From the NCBI RefSeq assembly GCF_004792515.1, contig NZ_CP038865.1, positions 1,306,001-1,370,000 of the forward strand: DNA of 64,000 nt. Reading direction: 5' to 3'. Source of the DNA: Vagococcus xieshaowenii. Lineage in GTDB: Bacteria; Bacillota; Bacilli; Lactobacillales; Vagococcaceae. Both the position numbers and the translations under genes were made by a program. Below the pieces are notes generated by a model. That model saw nothing but the letters and a program-made list of their open reading frames with translations, had not been told where the DNA came from and ran no database searches. This document shows positions 1 to 8,306 of the stretch, piece after piece; the stretch's first letter is position 1; the number at the start of each line of letters is the position of its first letter.

Positions 1-361
1 ACGAAGGGTTACAATCACTCTCCTCAATAACCAATTCTCGAAAATAGCCTAAATGTGTCGCAACACGAACAAGTTCAACACACTCGTTTCGATTAATCTC
101 AATGTCACTATTTAATAGCACTTCCTTTAAACAAACGACTCTCTTATCAAGTTCTTGCCAACGTATGGCAAGCAATATTGTGCGATCATATATCAAAAAC
201 ACACGTTTATCTTCAGTTTTTTTTGGACGAAAATATCCTTGAAACCATAGTTCACGCGTATCTTTAAGCTCATTTGTAATAATAGGCGTTGCATGTTGAA
301 TAAACGAATCAACCTCAGACCAATCCAATAAATAATCTTCAACTAATTCACTATATTTCAT
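1..361 (-). CDS. Partial gene of unknown function (N-terminal 120 residues)
   Basis: An open frame on the minus strand starts with ATG at 361-359 and runs off the window edge, so only the N-terminal 120 residues are visible. It begins MKYSELVEDYLLDW and continues without a stop. A ribosome site (AAGGTGAGGTGG) lies just upstream of the ATG, which supports the start. The visible part is soluble, acidic at the start and mixed alpha/beta by eye, with no signal peptide or membrane span. I do not recognise the family. It reads away from the small plus-strand gene at 512, so the two are divergent. Confidence 0.7.
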   Translation of the reverse strand, partial: MKYSELVEDYLLDWSEVDSFIQHATPIITNELKDTRELWFQGYFRPKKTEDKRVFLIYDRTILLAIRWQELDKRVVCLKEVLLNSDIEINRNECVELVRVATHLGYFRELVIEESDCNPS

Positions 362-448
362 TAAACCACCTCACCTTGTCCTTCTCTACTTTCTTATTAT
401 ACCCTAAAAAATATCCTAGCAAATAGAAAAGCCACATAATCGATTAAG

Positions 449-477
449 TTGATTAGAATCGTAAATTTAAGTATAAT
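449..477 (+). promoter_or_regulatory. Sigma-A promoter for the gene at 512
   Basis: The -35 box TTGATT is at 449-454 and the -10 box TATAAT at 472-477, with a 17-base spacer. The distance to the ribosome site and ATG at 512 is about 30 bases. This also argues against starting the gene at 449, because that start would sit inside the promoter. Confidence 0.7.
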
Positions 478-511
478 AAACGTATTATTAAAAAAGTTTG
501 GAGGAGAAAAT

Positions 512-865
512 ATGGAAAAAACAACTATGAAGCACCAAGTCAAACAACTGACTCAAATTATTTCTAGTTCGTCGCAACGTTTTCTCGCATCCTTCTTTGA
601 TGACTCTTTAATCACTAAGAAAGAACTAGAAAAAATTAAAGAACAGCTTATTAAAGCTTCTACACTAAAGGCAACAACTGTCTTACAAGTATCTGAATCT
701 GTTACGAAACGTGCAACTACTATGTATGGACAAGTCATGTTTCAACCAACAAATGAGACCACGGTCATCCTCAAAGATGAACAAACACAATCCTTACATA
801 TGTTGCCTATTAAACATATTCGAAAAGTTAGCTATATCGAGCCACAACATTCTAAAATAAGCTAA
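512..865 (+). CDS. Small hypothetical protein (117 aa)
   Basis: The ATG at 512 follows GGAGGAGAAAAT and is preferred over an upstream start that overlaps the promoter. The 117-residue product starts MEKTTMKHQVKQL, has a helical, charged N-terminal half and a beta-rich C-terminal half (around YGQVMFQPTNETTVILKDE and the HIRKVSYIE end). That second half is faintly like YolD-type small proteins, but I cannot assign a family. There is no signal peptide or membrane span. It is monocistronic, with its own promoter, and converges on acpS across a shared terminator. Confidence 0.75.
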   Translation: MEKTTMKHQVKQLTQIISSSSQRFLASFFDDSLITKKELEKIKEQLIKASTLKATTVLQVSESVTKRATTMYGQVMFQPTNETTVILKDEQTQSLHMLPIKHIRKVSYIEPQHSKIS

Positions 866-894
866 ACGGACTGTGACGATGTCACAGTCCGTTT
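864..894. terminator. Bidirectional terminator between the 512 gene and acpS
   Basis: A perfect 14-bp stem (AAACGGACTGTGAC at 864-877, its complement at 881-894) with a 3-base loop separates two convergent genes. T-rich sequence follows on the plus side. The arms overlap the last bases of both genes. Confidence 0.85.
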
Positions 895-1249
895 ATTTGT
901 TTTCCAATACCATATAGGCAATTGCCACAGTGTCCGAATGCGAAATCGTTACATGAACTTCCCCTTCAAAAGGAGAGGAAGTAACAATTGGTCTGCCGTT
1001 GTCTTCATTTAAGACCTCAATTGCTTTAAAGTCGATTGGTCCAATACCCGTTCCCCACGCTTTAGAAAAGGCTTCTTTGCATGCAAAACGTCCAGCAAAG
1101 TATTCTACTTGTCTTTTTAGACCGCGTGACAAAAACTGTTCATATTCTTTGTCCGTCAAAATCCGTTGAATAAACTTCGGATTCTCCTCAACAATCTGTC
1201 TAATTCTCGGCATATCTACAACATCCACGCCAATTCCATAAATCGCCAT
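893..1249 (-). CDS. acpS: Holo-[acyl-carrier-protein] synthase
   Basis: Transfers 4'-phosphopantetheine from CoA to a serine of apo-ACP, activating it for fatty-acid synthesis in the cytoplasm. The 118-residue product has the family N-terminus MAIYGIGVDVVDMPRI (Asp of the metal site in GVDVV) and the conserved FAGRFACKEAFSKAWGTGIG stretch at about residues 50-70, plus HVTISHS near the C-terminus. Length is normal for AcpS. An in-frame extension of 15 residues exists, but the ATG at 1249 gives the canonical start. In enterococci acpS is often followed by alr; here a convergent gene follows instead. Confidence 0.95.
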   Translation of the reverse strand: MAIYGIGVDVVDMPRIRQIVEENPKFIQRILTDKEYEQFLSRGLKRQVEYFAGRFACKEAFSKAWGTGIGPIDFKAIEVLNEDNGRPIVTSSPFEGEVHVTISHSDTVAIAYMVLENK

Positions 1250-1293
1250 GTTATCCCAACCTTCAATCGTTTCATTTTCTTTATTATATATCA

Positions 1294-1328
1294 AAAAAAG
1301 TACGACAGCATAAACTATCGTACTTTTT
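1294..1328 (-). terminator. Terminator after cshA
   Basis: Minus-strand hairpin AAAAAGTACGA / TCGTACTTTTT with a 12-base loop, followed by a T run, between the cshA stop and the acpS start. It separates the two genes transcriptionally. Confidence 0.85.
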
Positions 1329-1384
1329 ATGTTAGTTATTTACAGGTCACGCTATTATTGATGTGTGACACTGCTCAATTTTTG

Positions 1385-2977
1385 TTATTTACTTGCAGTT
1401 CTGATGACAAAATCACGTTTGCTTTTTTCTGGACGTTTACGACCAGCGTCTTTGCGTTTGTTATTGCCACGGAATTCTCCGCCTTCTTTACCTGCACGAC
1501 GTTCGCCACTGCGTTCGCCTTCTTTACGGTCACGACGAGCGCCACCGTTACCGCCACGGTTACCACCACGGCTATCTCTTGACTTAGAGTAGTTTCCACG
1601 GCCGTTACCATTGCCACGACCTTTACCGCCACCACCTTTACCTTTACGACGATTTGATGGTAATGGACGTTCTGGTGTGATTTTAACCGGAACAGCTGAT
1701 GAATCTTCTTTAGCAACTGATTTAACTAACAATGCCACTAAATCTTCAGCAGAATATTTTTCTAATAATACTTCGGCTGTTTTTAGGTATTGTTCTAAAC
1801 CATTTTTAGCTAAATCTTCTTCAATGCCTTGAACGGCTGCGTTCACTTGTCCTTGCAATGCTTCTTGCTCGGTTGGTGGACGTAATGGTGACATACGTTT
1901 TTTCGTTAAATCTTCGATAACATGTAAGTAGTCCATTTCGTTAGGTGTTACGAAAGTAATTGACATACCTTCTTTACCTGCACGGCCTGTACGTCCGATA
2001 CGGTGAACATAGCTTTCTGGATCTTGAGGAATATCATAATTATATACATGCGTAACGCCTGAGATATCTAAACCACGGGCTGCTACGTCGGTTGCTACTA
2101 ACACATCAATTGTGTTTGCTTTAAAGGCACGTAAGACACTCATACGTTTTTGCTGTGTTAAGTCACCATGAATTCCTTCTGCTTTATAGCCACGAGATTC
2201 TAAGCCACGTGCTAATTCATCAACACGACGTTTAGTACGAGCAAAAACAATCGTTAAATCTGGAGATTGAACATCGAATAAACGTGTCATCACATCAAAT
2301 TTTTCGAAATCTTTACAACGAACATAATATTGATCAATTAAATTAGCTGTCATTTCTTTAGCTTTAATACTTACGTGTTCAGGATTTTTCATGAACTTCA
2401 CACCAATGTTTTTAATACTCTTAGGCATTGTAGCTGAGAATAATAAGGTCTGACGTTCGCTTGGCGTACTTGAAATGATTGTTTCAATATCTTCTAAGAA
2501 CCCCATGTTCAACATTTCATCTGCTTCATCTAACACTAATGTTTCGATGTTGTTTAATTTCAATGTACGACGATTAATATGATCGATTAAACGCCCTGGT
2601 GTTCCAACAATAATATGAGGGAAATCTTTCAAGCCGCGAATTTGACGACTGATATCTGCTCCACCATATACAACTTGTACGCGGATTTTTTTATCTTTAC
2701 CTAAACGGTATAATTCTTCTTGTGTTTGAATAGCTAATTCACGAGTTGGTGCTACGACGATCCCTTGAATAGCTTTTTTTGTTGTATCAATTTTTTGTAA
2801 CATTGGTAAACCAAACGCCGCTGTTTTACCAGTTCCTGTTTGGGCTTGTCCAATTACATCTCTTCCTGCCAACGCTAATGGAATTGTTCCACCTTGGATG
2901 GGTGTTGCTTCTTCAAAACCAGCTTTTTCGATTGAGCTCAAAATGTCTGGTGCTAATCCTAAATCTTTGAATTTCAA
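1385..2977 (-). CDS. cshA: DEAD-box RNA helicase CshA
   Basis: ATP-dependent RNA helicase of the cold-shock/RNA-degradosome type; in Firmicutes CshA remodels mRNA and helps ribosome assembly. The 530-residue protein shows the Q motif (FEEATPIQ, about residue 22), Walker A AQTGTGKT (45-52), DEAD in LDEADEML (~150), SAT in LFSATMP (~180) and the C-terminal helicase motif [10 protein letters not shown] (~325). The last ~100 residues are rich in Gly, Arg, Asn and Lys (RGG-like), the usual CshA RNA-binding tail. The start is backed by AGGAGG seven bases upstream. It lies downstream of murF with a 128-bp leader and ends at its own terminator. Confidence 0.95.
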   Translation of the reverse strand: MKFKDLGLAPDILSSIEKAGFEEATPIQGGTIPLALAGRDVIGQAQTGTGKTAAFGLPMLQKIDTTKKAIQGIVVAPTRELAIQTQEELYRLGKDKKIRVQVVYGGADISRQIRGLKDFPHIIVGTPGRLIDHINRRTLKLNNIETLVLDEADEMLNMGFLEDIETIISSTPSERQTLLFSATMPKSIKNIGVKFMKNPEHVSIKAKEMTANLIDQYYVRCKDFEKFDVMTRLFDVQSPDLTIVFARTKRRVDELARGLESRGYKAEGIHGDLTQQKRMSVLRAFKANTIDVLVATDVAARGLDISGVTHVYNYDIPQDPESYVHRIGRTGRAGKEGMSITFVTPNEMDYLHVIEDLTKKRMSPLRPPTEQEALQGQVNAAVQGIEEDLAKNGLEQYLKTAEVLLEKYSAEDLVALLVKSVAKEDSSAVPVKITPERPLPSNRRKGKGGGGKGRGNGNGRGNYSKSRDSRGGNRGGNGGARRDRKEGERSGERRAGKEGGEFRGNNKRKDAGRKRPEKSKRDFVIRTASK

Positions 2978-3105
2978 ATAATATCCTCCTAAATCTTGAC
3001 TACAGTTTCACTTATTTTCTACAGATGCCTGTCCGTAGGTGTCTTGTGTCCGTCCACATCTAATACATATTATCACAATTATAAGAGACTTACAAACAAA
3101 TATGA

Positions 3106-4488
3106 TTACTTTTCAGAAATCTCTTTGATAATTTCAGACAATTTCATACTATTACTGCCTTTAAACAGCACTAAATCAGTAGGTAAAATAATTTCACGCA
3201 AGCGAGCCACTAACTCTAAACGCTCTGCTTTATTAAAGTAATCAATAGGAACTAATGTATCGGCTGTTACCATTTTATCCGCCAAATATCCCATCCATTC
3301 ACCATATAAAATAATATGATGAATCGCATCAAAATTAATAGCATGTAACATCTCTTCATGCATTTGTTGAGATTGCTCACCCAACTCTCCCATATCGGCA
3401 AGAACTACTATCCGTTTGCCATCTTCTTCAACTTCTATTTGACTAAAAGTTTCTAAAACTAAGCTCATCGCTGTTGGATTGGCATTATAAGCATCGTTTA
3501 AGATATCGGCACCATTCCATGCTTTTACCCATTCAGCTCGACTTTGCGTCAAATTTAATTGCGCCAATCCTGTTTTAATTTGCTCAACTTCTAGGCCAAA
3601 ATAACGGCCCGCTTGAATAGCAATCAACGCATTGTTCACATTATAATCGCCGACAATAGGAATCATAAAGGTTTCACCAGGGAATACTGAAACCGTGAAT
3701 GTCACTGAATGTTTCGAACTTTCCACGATAGTCGCACTAATATCCTCATTTCCTTCTTGCCCAAAACGCACGATTGTTTGTGATAAGCCTTTAACTAATG
3801 GTTCTAATAATGGTTCATTACCAGGAATAATTAATTCTCCTGTCAGTGATAAACCTTCAACAATTTCCATTTTTGCTTCCGCTATGCCTTGACGAGAACC
3901 TAGATATTCAATATGAGATTCACCGATAATAGTAATAGCTGCTAATTCTGGCTCAGCAATCAACGATAACGGACGAATTTCATCTTTATGATTCATCCCC
4001 ATCTCTAATACTAATAATTCTGTGTCAATTGGCATATGTAAAATGGTATAAGGTAACCCAATATCATTATTATAGTTTCCTTGTGTCTTGTATGTTTTAA
4101 ATGCTTGACTTAAAACTGAATCTAACATATCTTTGGTCGTTGTTTTGCCATTTGATCCAGTTACCCCAACGACTCTAGGATTAATTTTTTGAACAAAATA
4201 ATGCGCTAAATCTTGTAAAGCTTGTAAAACATCTATTACTTCAATCATAATAATACCTGATGGTTGTGTATGAGGATTTCCTTTTTCCCAAAGAGTCGCG
4301 ATTGCGCCTTGTTCAATGGCTTGAGTAACAAATTCGTGTCCATCTCTAGCTCCTTTTAACGGAATAAATAGCGATCCTTCGCCTACTTTACGCGTGTCAA
4401 ATTCAACTGACGTAATCTCAGTGTTTAAATTTTTTTCTAACAATAAGTTTGCCTCTAAAACTTCAACAACTTCTCCAATGGTTAACAT
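3106..4488 (-). CDS. murF: UDP-MurNAc-tripeptide--D-Ala-D-Ala ligase
   Basis: Adds the D-Ala-D-Ala dipeptide to UDP-MurNAc-tripeptide, the last cytoplasmic step before lipid I. The 460-residue product has the Mur-ligase ATP site GVTGSNGKTTTKDM (~residue 108), NYNNDIGLP, the MGMNHKDEI segment and the C-terminal domain with VLADMGELGEQS and FKGSNSMKL near the end, all expected for MurF. A GAGGAGCG ribosome site precedes the ATG. It lies 73 bp downstream of ddl, which makes its dipeptide substrate, so the two probably share a transcript apart from a weak hairpin between them. Confidence 0.95.
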   Translation of the reverse strand: MLTIGEVVEVLEANLLLEKNLNTEITSVEFDTRKVGEGSLFIPLKGARDGHEFVTQAIEQGAIATLWEKGNPHTQPSGIIMIEVIDVLQALQDLAHYFVQKINPRVVGVTGSNGKTTTKDMLDSVLSQAFKTYKTQGNYNNDIGLPYTILHMPIDTELLVLEMGMNHKDEIRPLSLIAEPELAAITIIGESHIEYLGSRQGIAEAKMEIVEGLSLTGELIIPGNEPLLEPLVKGLSQTIVRFGQEGNEDISATIVESSKHSVTFTVSVFPGETFMIPIVGDYNVNNALIAIQAGRYFGLEVEQIKTGLAQLNLTQSRAEWVKAWNGADILNDAYNANPTAMSLVLETFSQIEVEEDGKRIVVLADMGELGEQSQQMHEEMLHAINFDAIHHIILYGEWMGYLADKMVTADTLVPIDYFNKAERLELVARLREIILPTDLVLFKGSNSMKLSEIIKEISEK

Positions 4489-4513
4489 AAAAAACGCTCC
4501 TCTTCATAGTAAA

Positions 4514-4540
4514 AGACTGCAACAACAACGGTCACAGTCT
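4514..4540 (-). terminator. Weak hairpin between ddl and murF
   Basis: AGACTG (4514-4519) pairs with CAGTCT (4535-4540), with a 15-base loop and a short T run on the minus strand. The stem is short, so partial attenuation or read-through between ddl and murF is more likely than full termination. Confidence 0.35.
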
Positions 4541-4561
4541 CAAAAAATGTCTATCTCATGC

Positions 4562-5602
4562 TTAGTTAGCTAATGCTTGTTTTTCTTTATGTCTGTTTAA
4601 AGCTAATTGAATTAATTCTTCAATTAAGTCCCCATACTGTAAGCCCATCTCTTGCCATAATAATGGGTACATACTGAATTGGGTGAAACCAGGCATTGTG
4701 TTTAATTCATTTAAATACAGTTCATTGTTAGTCGTTAAGAAGAAATCACAACGACTTAATCCACTACCGTCTAATGAGATATAAGCATTTTTTGCGTACT
4801 CTCTTGCTTGTTCGTGGATTTCAGCTGGAATATCAGCTGGTATTTGTAAGGTTACTTGATTATCAATGTATTTTGACTCGTAGTCATAAAACGCCACATC
4901 TTTGACGATTTCTCCAGCTAGTGTTGTACGTACTTCATCATTTCCTAAAACACCAATTTCGATTTCACGTGCTTCGATTCCTTGCTCTACCACAATACGA
5001 CGGTCATATTTCAATGCCGTTTCAATCGCCACTTGCAATTCTTCTTTTGTTTCGGCTTTACTAATTCCAACACTTGAGCCTAAATTAGCTGGCTTAACAA
5101 ACATTGGGTAAATAAGAGAGCCTTCACATTTGTCAAAAACTTTTTCTTGGTTGGCTAACCATTCTACTTTTGATAACGCCACATAAGGAACTTGTGGAAT
5201 ACCAATTTGTTGTAAAATATGTTTCGTCATGATTTTGTCCATTCCGCAGGCACTTGATAACACCCCTGTCCCAACATAGGGCATGTTCAAGGTTTCAAGT
5301 AACCCTTGAATCGTACCATCTTCACCATTTGGACCATGTAAAATTGGAAATACAACAGCATTTTCTTCAATGATATCGCCAATTTTTATTTCTTCAAATG
5401 TTTCATTATTTAAGTGTAGTGTCTCAATTGCTTCAGGTGCTTGTGTTAATAATGGTCCTCTAAACCATTTACCTTCTTTAGTAATATGCACTAATTGCAC
5501 TTGGTAGTAGTCATAGTAAAAAGCTTGTAACATTGAAAAAGTCGATAGAATCGAAATATCATGTTCAGCACTCTTCCCACCATATAAAGCAATAATTTTC
5601 AT
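4562..5602 (-). CDS. ddl: D-alanine--D-alanine ligase
   Basis: ATP-grasp enzyme that joins two D-alanines for the peptidoglycan stem. The 346-residue protein starts MKIIALYGGKSAEHDISILS (N-terminal Ddl motif) and contains HGPNGEDGTIQG (~90), FVKPANLGSSVGISKA (~172), ALAGEIVKD-like text near 230 and the Mg/ATP end LNELNTMPGFT (~310). In the omega-loop, FYDYESKYIDN keeps the tyrosine associated with D-Ala-D-Ala rather than D-Ala-D-Lac synthesis, so the wall precursor should end in D-Ala-D-Ala. A GAGGAG ribosome site supports the start. It is first in the ddl-murF unit. Confidence 0.95.
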   Translation of the reverse strand: MKIIALYGGKSAEHDISILSTFSMLQAFYYDYYQVQLVHITKEGKWFRGPLLTQAPEAIETLHLNNETFEEIKIGDIIEENAVVFPILHGPNGEDGTIQGLLETLNMPYVGTGVLSSACGMDKIMTKHILQQIGIPQVPYVALSKVEWLANQEKVFDKCEGSLIYPMFVKPANLGSSVGISKAETKEELQVAIETALKYDRRIVVEQGIEAREIEIGVLGNDEVRTTLAGEIVKDVAFYDYESKYIDNQVTLQIPADIPAEIHEQAREYAKNAYISLDGSGLSRCDFFLTTNNELYLNELNTMPGFTQFSMYPLLWQEMGLQYGDLIEELIQLALNRHKEKQALAN

Positions 5603-5677
5603 TGTTGTTCTCCTCTATTCTTAACAAAATCTTATCCTATTATAGCAATTTTCAGAATAAAAAAAAAGTATATGCAC

Positions 5678-5726
5678 AAAAAAGCCAAAACTCTTCTACA
5701 ATATTTTAGAAAAGTTTTGGCTTTTT
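5678..5726. terminator. Terminator between the 5737 gene and ddl
   Basis: Long hairpin with arms AAAAAGCCAAAACTCTTCT and AGAAAAGTTTTGGCTTTTT, A-rich before and T-rich after, downstream of the minus-strand gene that stops at 5737. Confidence 0.85.
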
Positions 5727-5736
5727 CACTATTTAA

Positions 5737-6492
5737 TTAACTAATTCCGAAAAAATTCGTCATTTCGATTTTTTTCTCTAGCGACCATTCACTAGATTCT
5801 GTCTCATAATTTAACGTCAAGACCACTTGATCTTTAGCATTTAACATTCTAAATTTATCTTCAACTATATAAGCATTGATTTCCCAGTCGTTGGTTTTAT
5901 CAGCTTTTGAAAAATCAAAGACAACTCCTTCTTGTAAAATAGGCGTCAGTTCTTCTAATAAATCACTAGCCATCGTTTTAACCACGGTTCTCTTTTGGAA
6001 GAAACGTCTACTGTCATCCATTTGTCCTTGTAATGTCCGCTCAATTGTGTGTTGTAATACGGTATAAAAATCACTCATGTGTCGATAATAAACTTTACCA
6101 AAGTCATTATCTTCTGCAAAATAGACAAAATTATTTTGCAACTTATAAAAAAACGGTGAATGCAATTGTGATTTCATATGACCAAAATAAAGTAATTCCG
6201 CAATTTCAATCGGTTTCATTTGACGAATTAAATCGATATTCTTAAAGTCAATCCATTTCAATTGACTTGAGTTAGCCTGCTCTGTAAAAAACTGACGAAT
6301 AGTTTCTTCGCCTTTAATCATTCGAAGGCCTGTGTTCGTTTCGATTTCGCCTTGTGTTGCTTGATTATTTAATAATAATATATGTTGTGGAAAAGTAGTG
6401 ATAGCATTTTGAAAATCTTTCAAACCTATTCCTTTAGATGTCACAGCATTGGACATAGAATCTAAACGCACATAAATTTGTGAACCACTCAC
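5737..6492 (-). CDS. Conserved hypothetical protein (251 aa)
   Basis: I do not recognise this family. The product is soluble, with no signal peptide or membrane span; it is rich in aromatic residues mid-chain (YFGHMKSQLHSPFFYKL, YYRHMSDFYTVL) and has a helical middle (ERTLQGQMDDSRRFFQ). Two GTG starts are possible. The one at 6492 has GGGGAG eight bases upstream, whereas the one at 6501 abuts the ribosome site, so 6492 is preferred. No ATG start with a ribosome site is near; the first internal ATG is at residue 13. The gene has its own terminator and stands alone. Confidence 0.7.
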   Translation of the reverse strand: MSGSQIYVRLDSMSNAVTSKGIGLKDFQNAITTFPQHILLLNNQATQGEIETNTGLRMIKGEETIRQFFTEQANSSQLKWIDFKNIDLIRQMKPIEIAELLYFGHMKSQLHSPFFYKLQNNFVYFAEDNDFGKVYYRHMSDFYTVLQHTIERTLQGQMDDSRRFFQKRTVVKTMASDLLEELTPILQEGVVFDFSKADKTNDWEINAYIVEDKFRMLNAKDQVVLTLNYETESSEWSLEKKIEMTNFFGIS

Positions 6493-6654
6493 TTTCCCCA
6501 CTCCCCTCTATATATCTCTCTTTATTATTTTACATGATTCTATTAGTAAATGGGAGAGATTAAACGTTAAATTTATGTTACATTATTAAAACTAGACATA
6601 ATGTTGTAATATTACATCATTTATATTAATTAATTCATTCATAGAGTATTCGCT

Positions 6655-6683
6655 ATTTGTTCATAAATTTTTAATGAACAAAT
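6655..6683. promoter_or_regulatory. Inverted repeat upstream of the sortase gene
   Basis: ATTTGTTCAT (6655-6664) and ATGAACAAAT (6674-6683) form a perfect 10-bp inverted repeat with a 9-base centre, about 30 bp upstream of the likely srtA -10 box. The 14-mer ATTTATATTAATTA also occurs on both sides, at 6619-6632 and 6697-6710. This layout fits an operator, but no binding protein can be named. Confidence 0.4.
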
Positions 6684-6712
6684 TCAAAACATCTCTATTT
6701 ATATTAATTATA

Positions 6713-6721
6713 TGGTAAAAT
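6713..6721 (+). promoter_or_regulatory. Extended -10 promoter of srtA
   Basis: TGGTAAAAT is an extended -10 element (TGn plus TAAAAT at 6716-6721), about 65 bp before the ATG. No convincing -35 box is seen, as is usual for extended -10 promoters. Confidence 0.5.
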
Positions 6722-6786
6722 ATTCCTGTCCCATATTCACAAAAAACAATCTTAATATAATACCCCATTAAGGAGGATACCCACCT

Positions 6787-7503
6787 ATGACAAATAAACA
6801 GCAAAATAATAATAAACATAAAAAAAATTGGTTCATCAATTTCATCTGTTTCCTACTTTTATTAGTTGGCCTAGCTTTGATTTTTAATAAGCAAATTCAA
6901 AACTTTTTAATTCATCAAAAAACGAATCAGTATCAACTAAACAACGTAAGTCTAGAGGATATCAAAAAGAACCAAAAAGGCGATGCGGAATTTGATTTTG
7001 ATAAAGTAGAGTCCCTTGATTTAGAATCCGTTCTAAGAGCACGTGCTGCCAATGAGCCTTTACCTGTTATTGGTAACATTTCTGTCCCTAGTGTGAATAT
7101 GAATTTACCCATTTTTAAAGGTGTATCGAATACTTCTCTTCTATTCGGAGCAGGGACAATGAAACTCGAACAAGCAATGGGGCAAGGAAACTATGGCCTT
7201 GCTAGTCATCGCATGGTAGATCCTACGTTGCTATTTTCACCGATACTTGAGATTAAATCTGGTGATAAAATTTATTTGACTGATTTGGACAAGGTTTACA
7301 TTTATGAAGCAACTTATATGGATTATATTCCCGCAACAAAAGTTGAAGTAATTGATGATGTGGAAGATCAAACACTCGTTACATTGATTACTTGTGATAC
7401 AACAGGAACAAATCGCTATTGTGTCCAAGGTGAATTGGTCGATGTCTTAGACTTTGACGGTGCAGATCAAGAACAAAATAATATTTTTGGATTGAATAAC
7501 TAA
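6787..7503 (+). CDS. srtA: Class A sortase (LPxTG transpeptidase)
   Basis: Membrane-bound cysteine transpeptidase that cuts LPxTG-type signals and links surface proteins to peptidoglycan. The 238-residue protein has one N-terminal span (about residues 17-34), then the sortase fold with catalytic His in ASHRM (~139), catalytic Cys in TLITCDTTG (~200) and the Arg in TNRYCVQGEL. The TLxTC motif, N-terminal anchor and length mark class A. AAGGAGGA lies 10 bp before the ATG. Likely local substrates are the LPQSG protein (11079-13703) and the small LPQTG protein (16484-16789). It is monocistronic on the plus strand. Confidence 0.93.
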   Translation: MTNKQQNNNKHKKNWFINFICFLLLLVGLALIFNKQIQNFLIHQKTNQYQLNNVSLEDIKKNQKGDAEFDFDKVESLDLESVLRARAANEPLPVIGNISVPSVNMNLPIFKGVSNTSLLFGAGTMKLEQAMGQGNYGLASHRMVDPTLLFSPILEIKSGDKIYLTDLDKVYIYEATYMDYIPATKVEVIDDVEDQTLVTLITCDTTGTNRYCVQGELVDVLDFDGADQEQNNIFGLNN

Positions 7504-7614
7504 ATATCCTGATTTTTGAATTAATGACCAAACTAGTTAAGTGAGCAAGAATAAATGAGCTCTTCATGTTAAAGTTAAGTAGTTTAGTGAACACCCAGAA
7601 GTTAAACTTATTTT

Positions 7615-7640
7615 GGAGTAGCGAAAGCTGCTCTTATTTT
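7615..7640 (+). terminator. Terminator after srtA
   Basis: GGAGTAGC / GCTGCTC stem with a GAAA tetraloop (one G-T pair), followed by TTATTTTTTATTTT. It lies about 110 bp after the srtA stop. Confidence 0.75.
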
Positions 7641-7647
7641 TTATTTT

Positions 7648-7830
7648 ACTCAGTTCGTTTGAGATGATCTATTCCTAGACCTGTATCATATAGTTCCAAA
7701 TTATCCCTCTGATTATTATAGTTGTCGTTCCATTTCCTTATCCGTCTCAGTCCTCTTAAATAAACCTTCTGTATTACTTCTTAACTAACTTGTTTTTCTA
7801 ACTTTACCATTCATTCTTCATCTGTTTAAT
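7648..7830 (-). pseudogene. Possible decayed gene fragment
   Basis: On the minus strand one frame gives TDEE, stop, MVKLEKQVS, stop, then about 43 open residues including YLRGLRRIRKWNDNYNN and ending in LKRTE before a stop. The basic, helical, Trp-containing segment is weakly like the N-terminal helix-turn-helix of insertion-sequence OrfA proteins. Two in-frame stops and no ribosome site argue against a working gene. Very low certainty; chance coding-like sequence is a fair alternative. Confidence 0.15.
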
Positions 7831-8130
7831 TGGTTGTTTTTCTTATTTGAAAGTAATTGATGACCATGCTCCCTAATTATTTTCAAATTAAATCAACTCT
7901 CATATTTCCCTAACCAAAGAGCTTCCTAACTGATTTAAAAATCGATTAATCTTATTCAATGGACCCGAAAAAGGCACATATAACACCTTGATGTTGTCTT
8001 ATTTTATCCCTGTTATCTAAGACGTTGATAATAAAATTAAACGAGTTTCATATGGATATCGTAGCTTTAGAAACTTACGTGATAGAATTTATATTTCTAA
8101 AAAACTAATATTTCAAACTATCGTACAAAA

Positions 8131-8154
8131 AGGTGAAGCTTTTACACTTCACCT
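8131..8154 (-). terminator. Minus-strand hairpin terminator (second after the WxL gene)
   Basis: AGGTGAAG (8131-8138) pairs with CTTCACCT (8147-8154); on the minus strand a T5 run follows. It resembles the terminator at 10985-11006 in both stem and flank. It acts either as a back-up for the gene ending at 8307 or as a relic of a lost gene. Confidence 0.6.
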
Positions 8155-8212
8155 AGTGACTTAAATTTATAAATTTGAACTCATCAACACTATTTGAAGA
8201 GGAGCCGAAATA

Positions 8213-8256
8213 AAATCGAACTGATAAAGTAACAACTTCTTTTATCAGTTCGATTT
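8213..8256. terminator. Terminator after the 820-aa WxL gene
   Basis: Perfect 16-bp arms AAATCGAACTGATAAA (8213-8228) and the complement (8241-8256), 12-base loop, about 50 bp after the minus-strand stop at 8307. Confidence 0.8.
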
Positions 8257-8306
8257 ATTGTTGTTATATAAACTATTTACATCTCTTTTTAAATGTCTAA
8301 ATCCCT

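Larger units (their letters stand above)
7504..8130. other. Non-coding stretch between srtA and the 820-aa WxL gene
   Basis: About 0.6 kb without a convincing intact gene, continuing to the terminators before 8307. It holds the srtA terminator at 7615-7640. On the minus strand around 7648-7830 a short frame reads ...KVYLRGLRRIRKWNDNYNN... but is interrupted by stops. This could be a decayed helix-turn-helix or insertion-sequence OrfA fragment, but I cannot establish that by eye. No inverted repeat ends or target duplications were seen. Confidence 0.5.

Noticed and set aside
1166..1832. Plus-strand open frames opposite acpS and cshA
   Set aside because: They are antisense to well-recognised genes and result from the Gly/Arg-rich cshA tail; no ribosome sites.
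4562..5602. ddl as a D-Ala-D-Lac (vancomycin-resistance type) ligase
   Set aside because: The omega-loop keeps the Tyr of FYDYESKY, typical of D-Ala-D-Ala ligases, and no vanH/vanX neighbours exist.
6510..6786. Small gene in the spacer before srtA
   Set aside because: No ribosome-site-backed frame; the sequence is explained by promoter and repeats.
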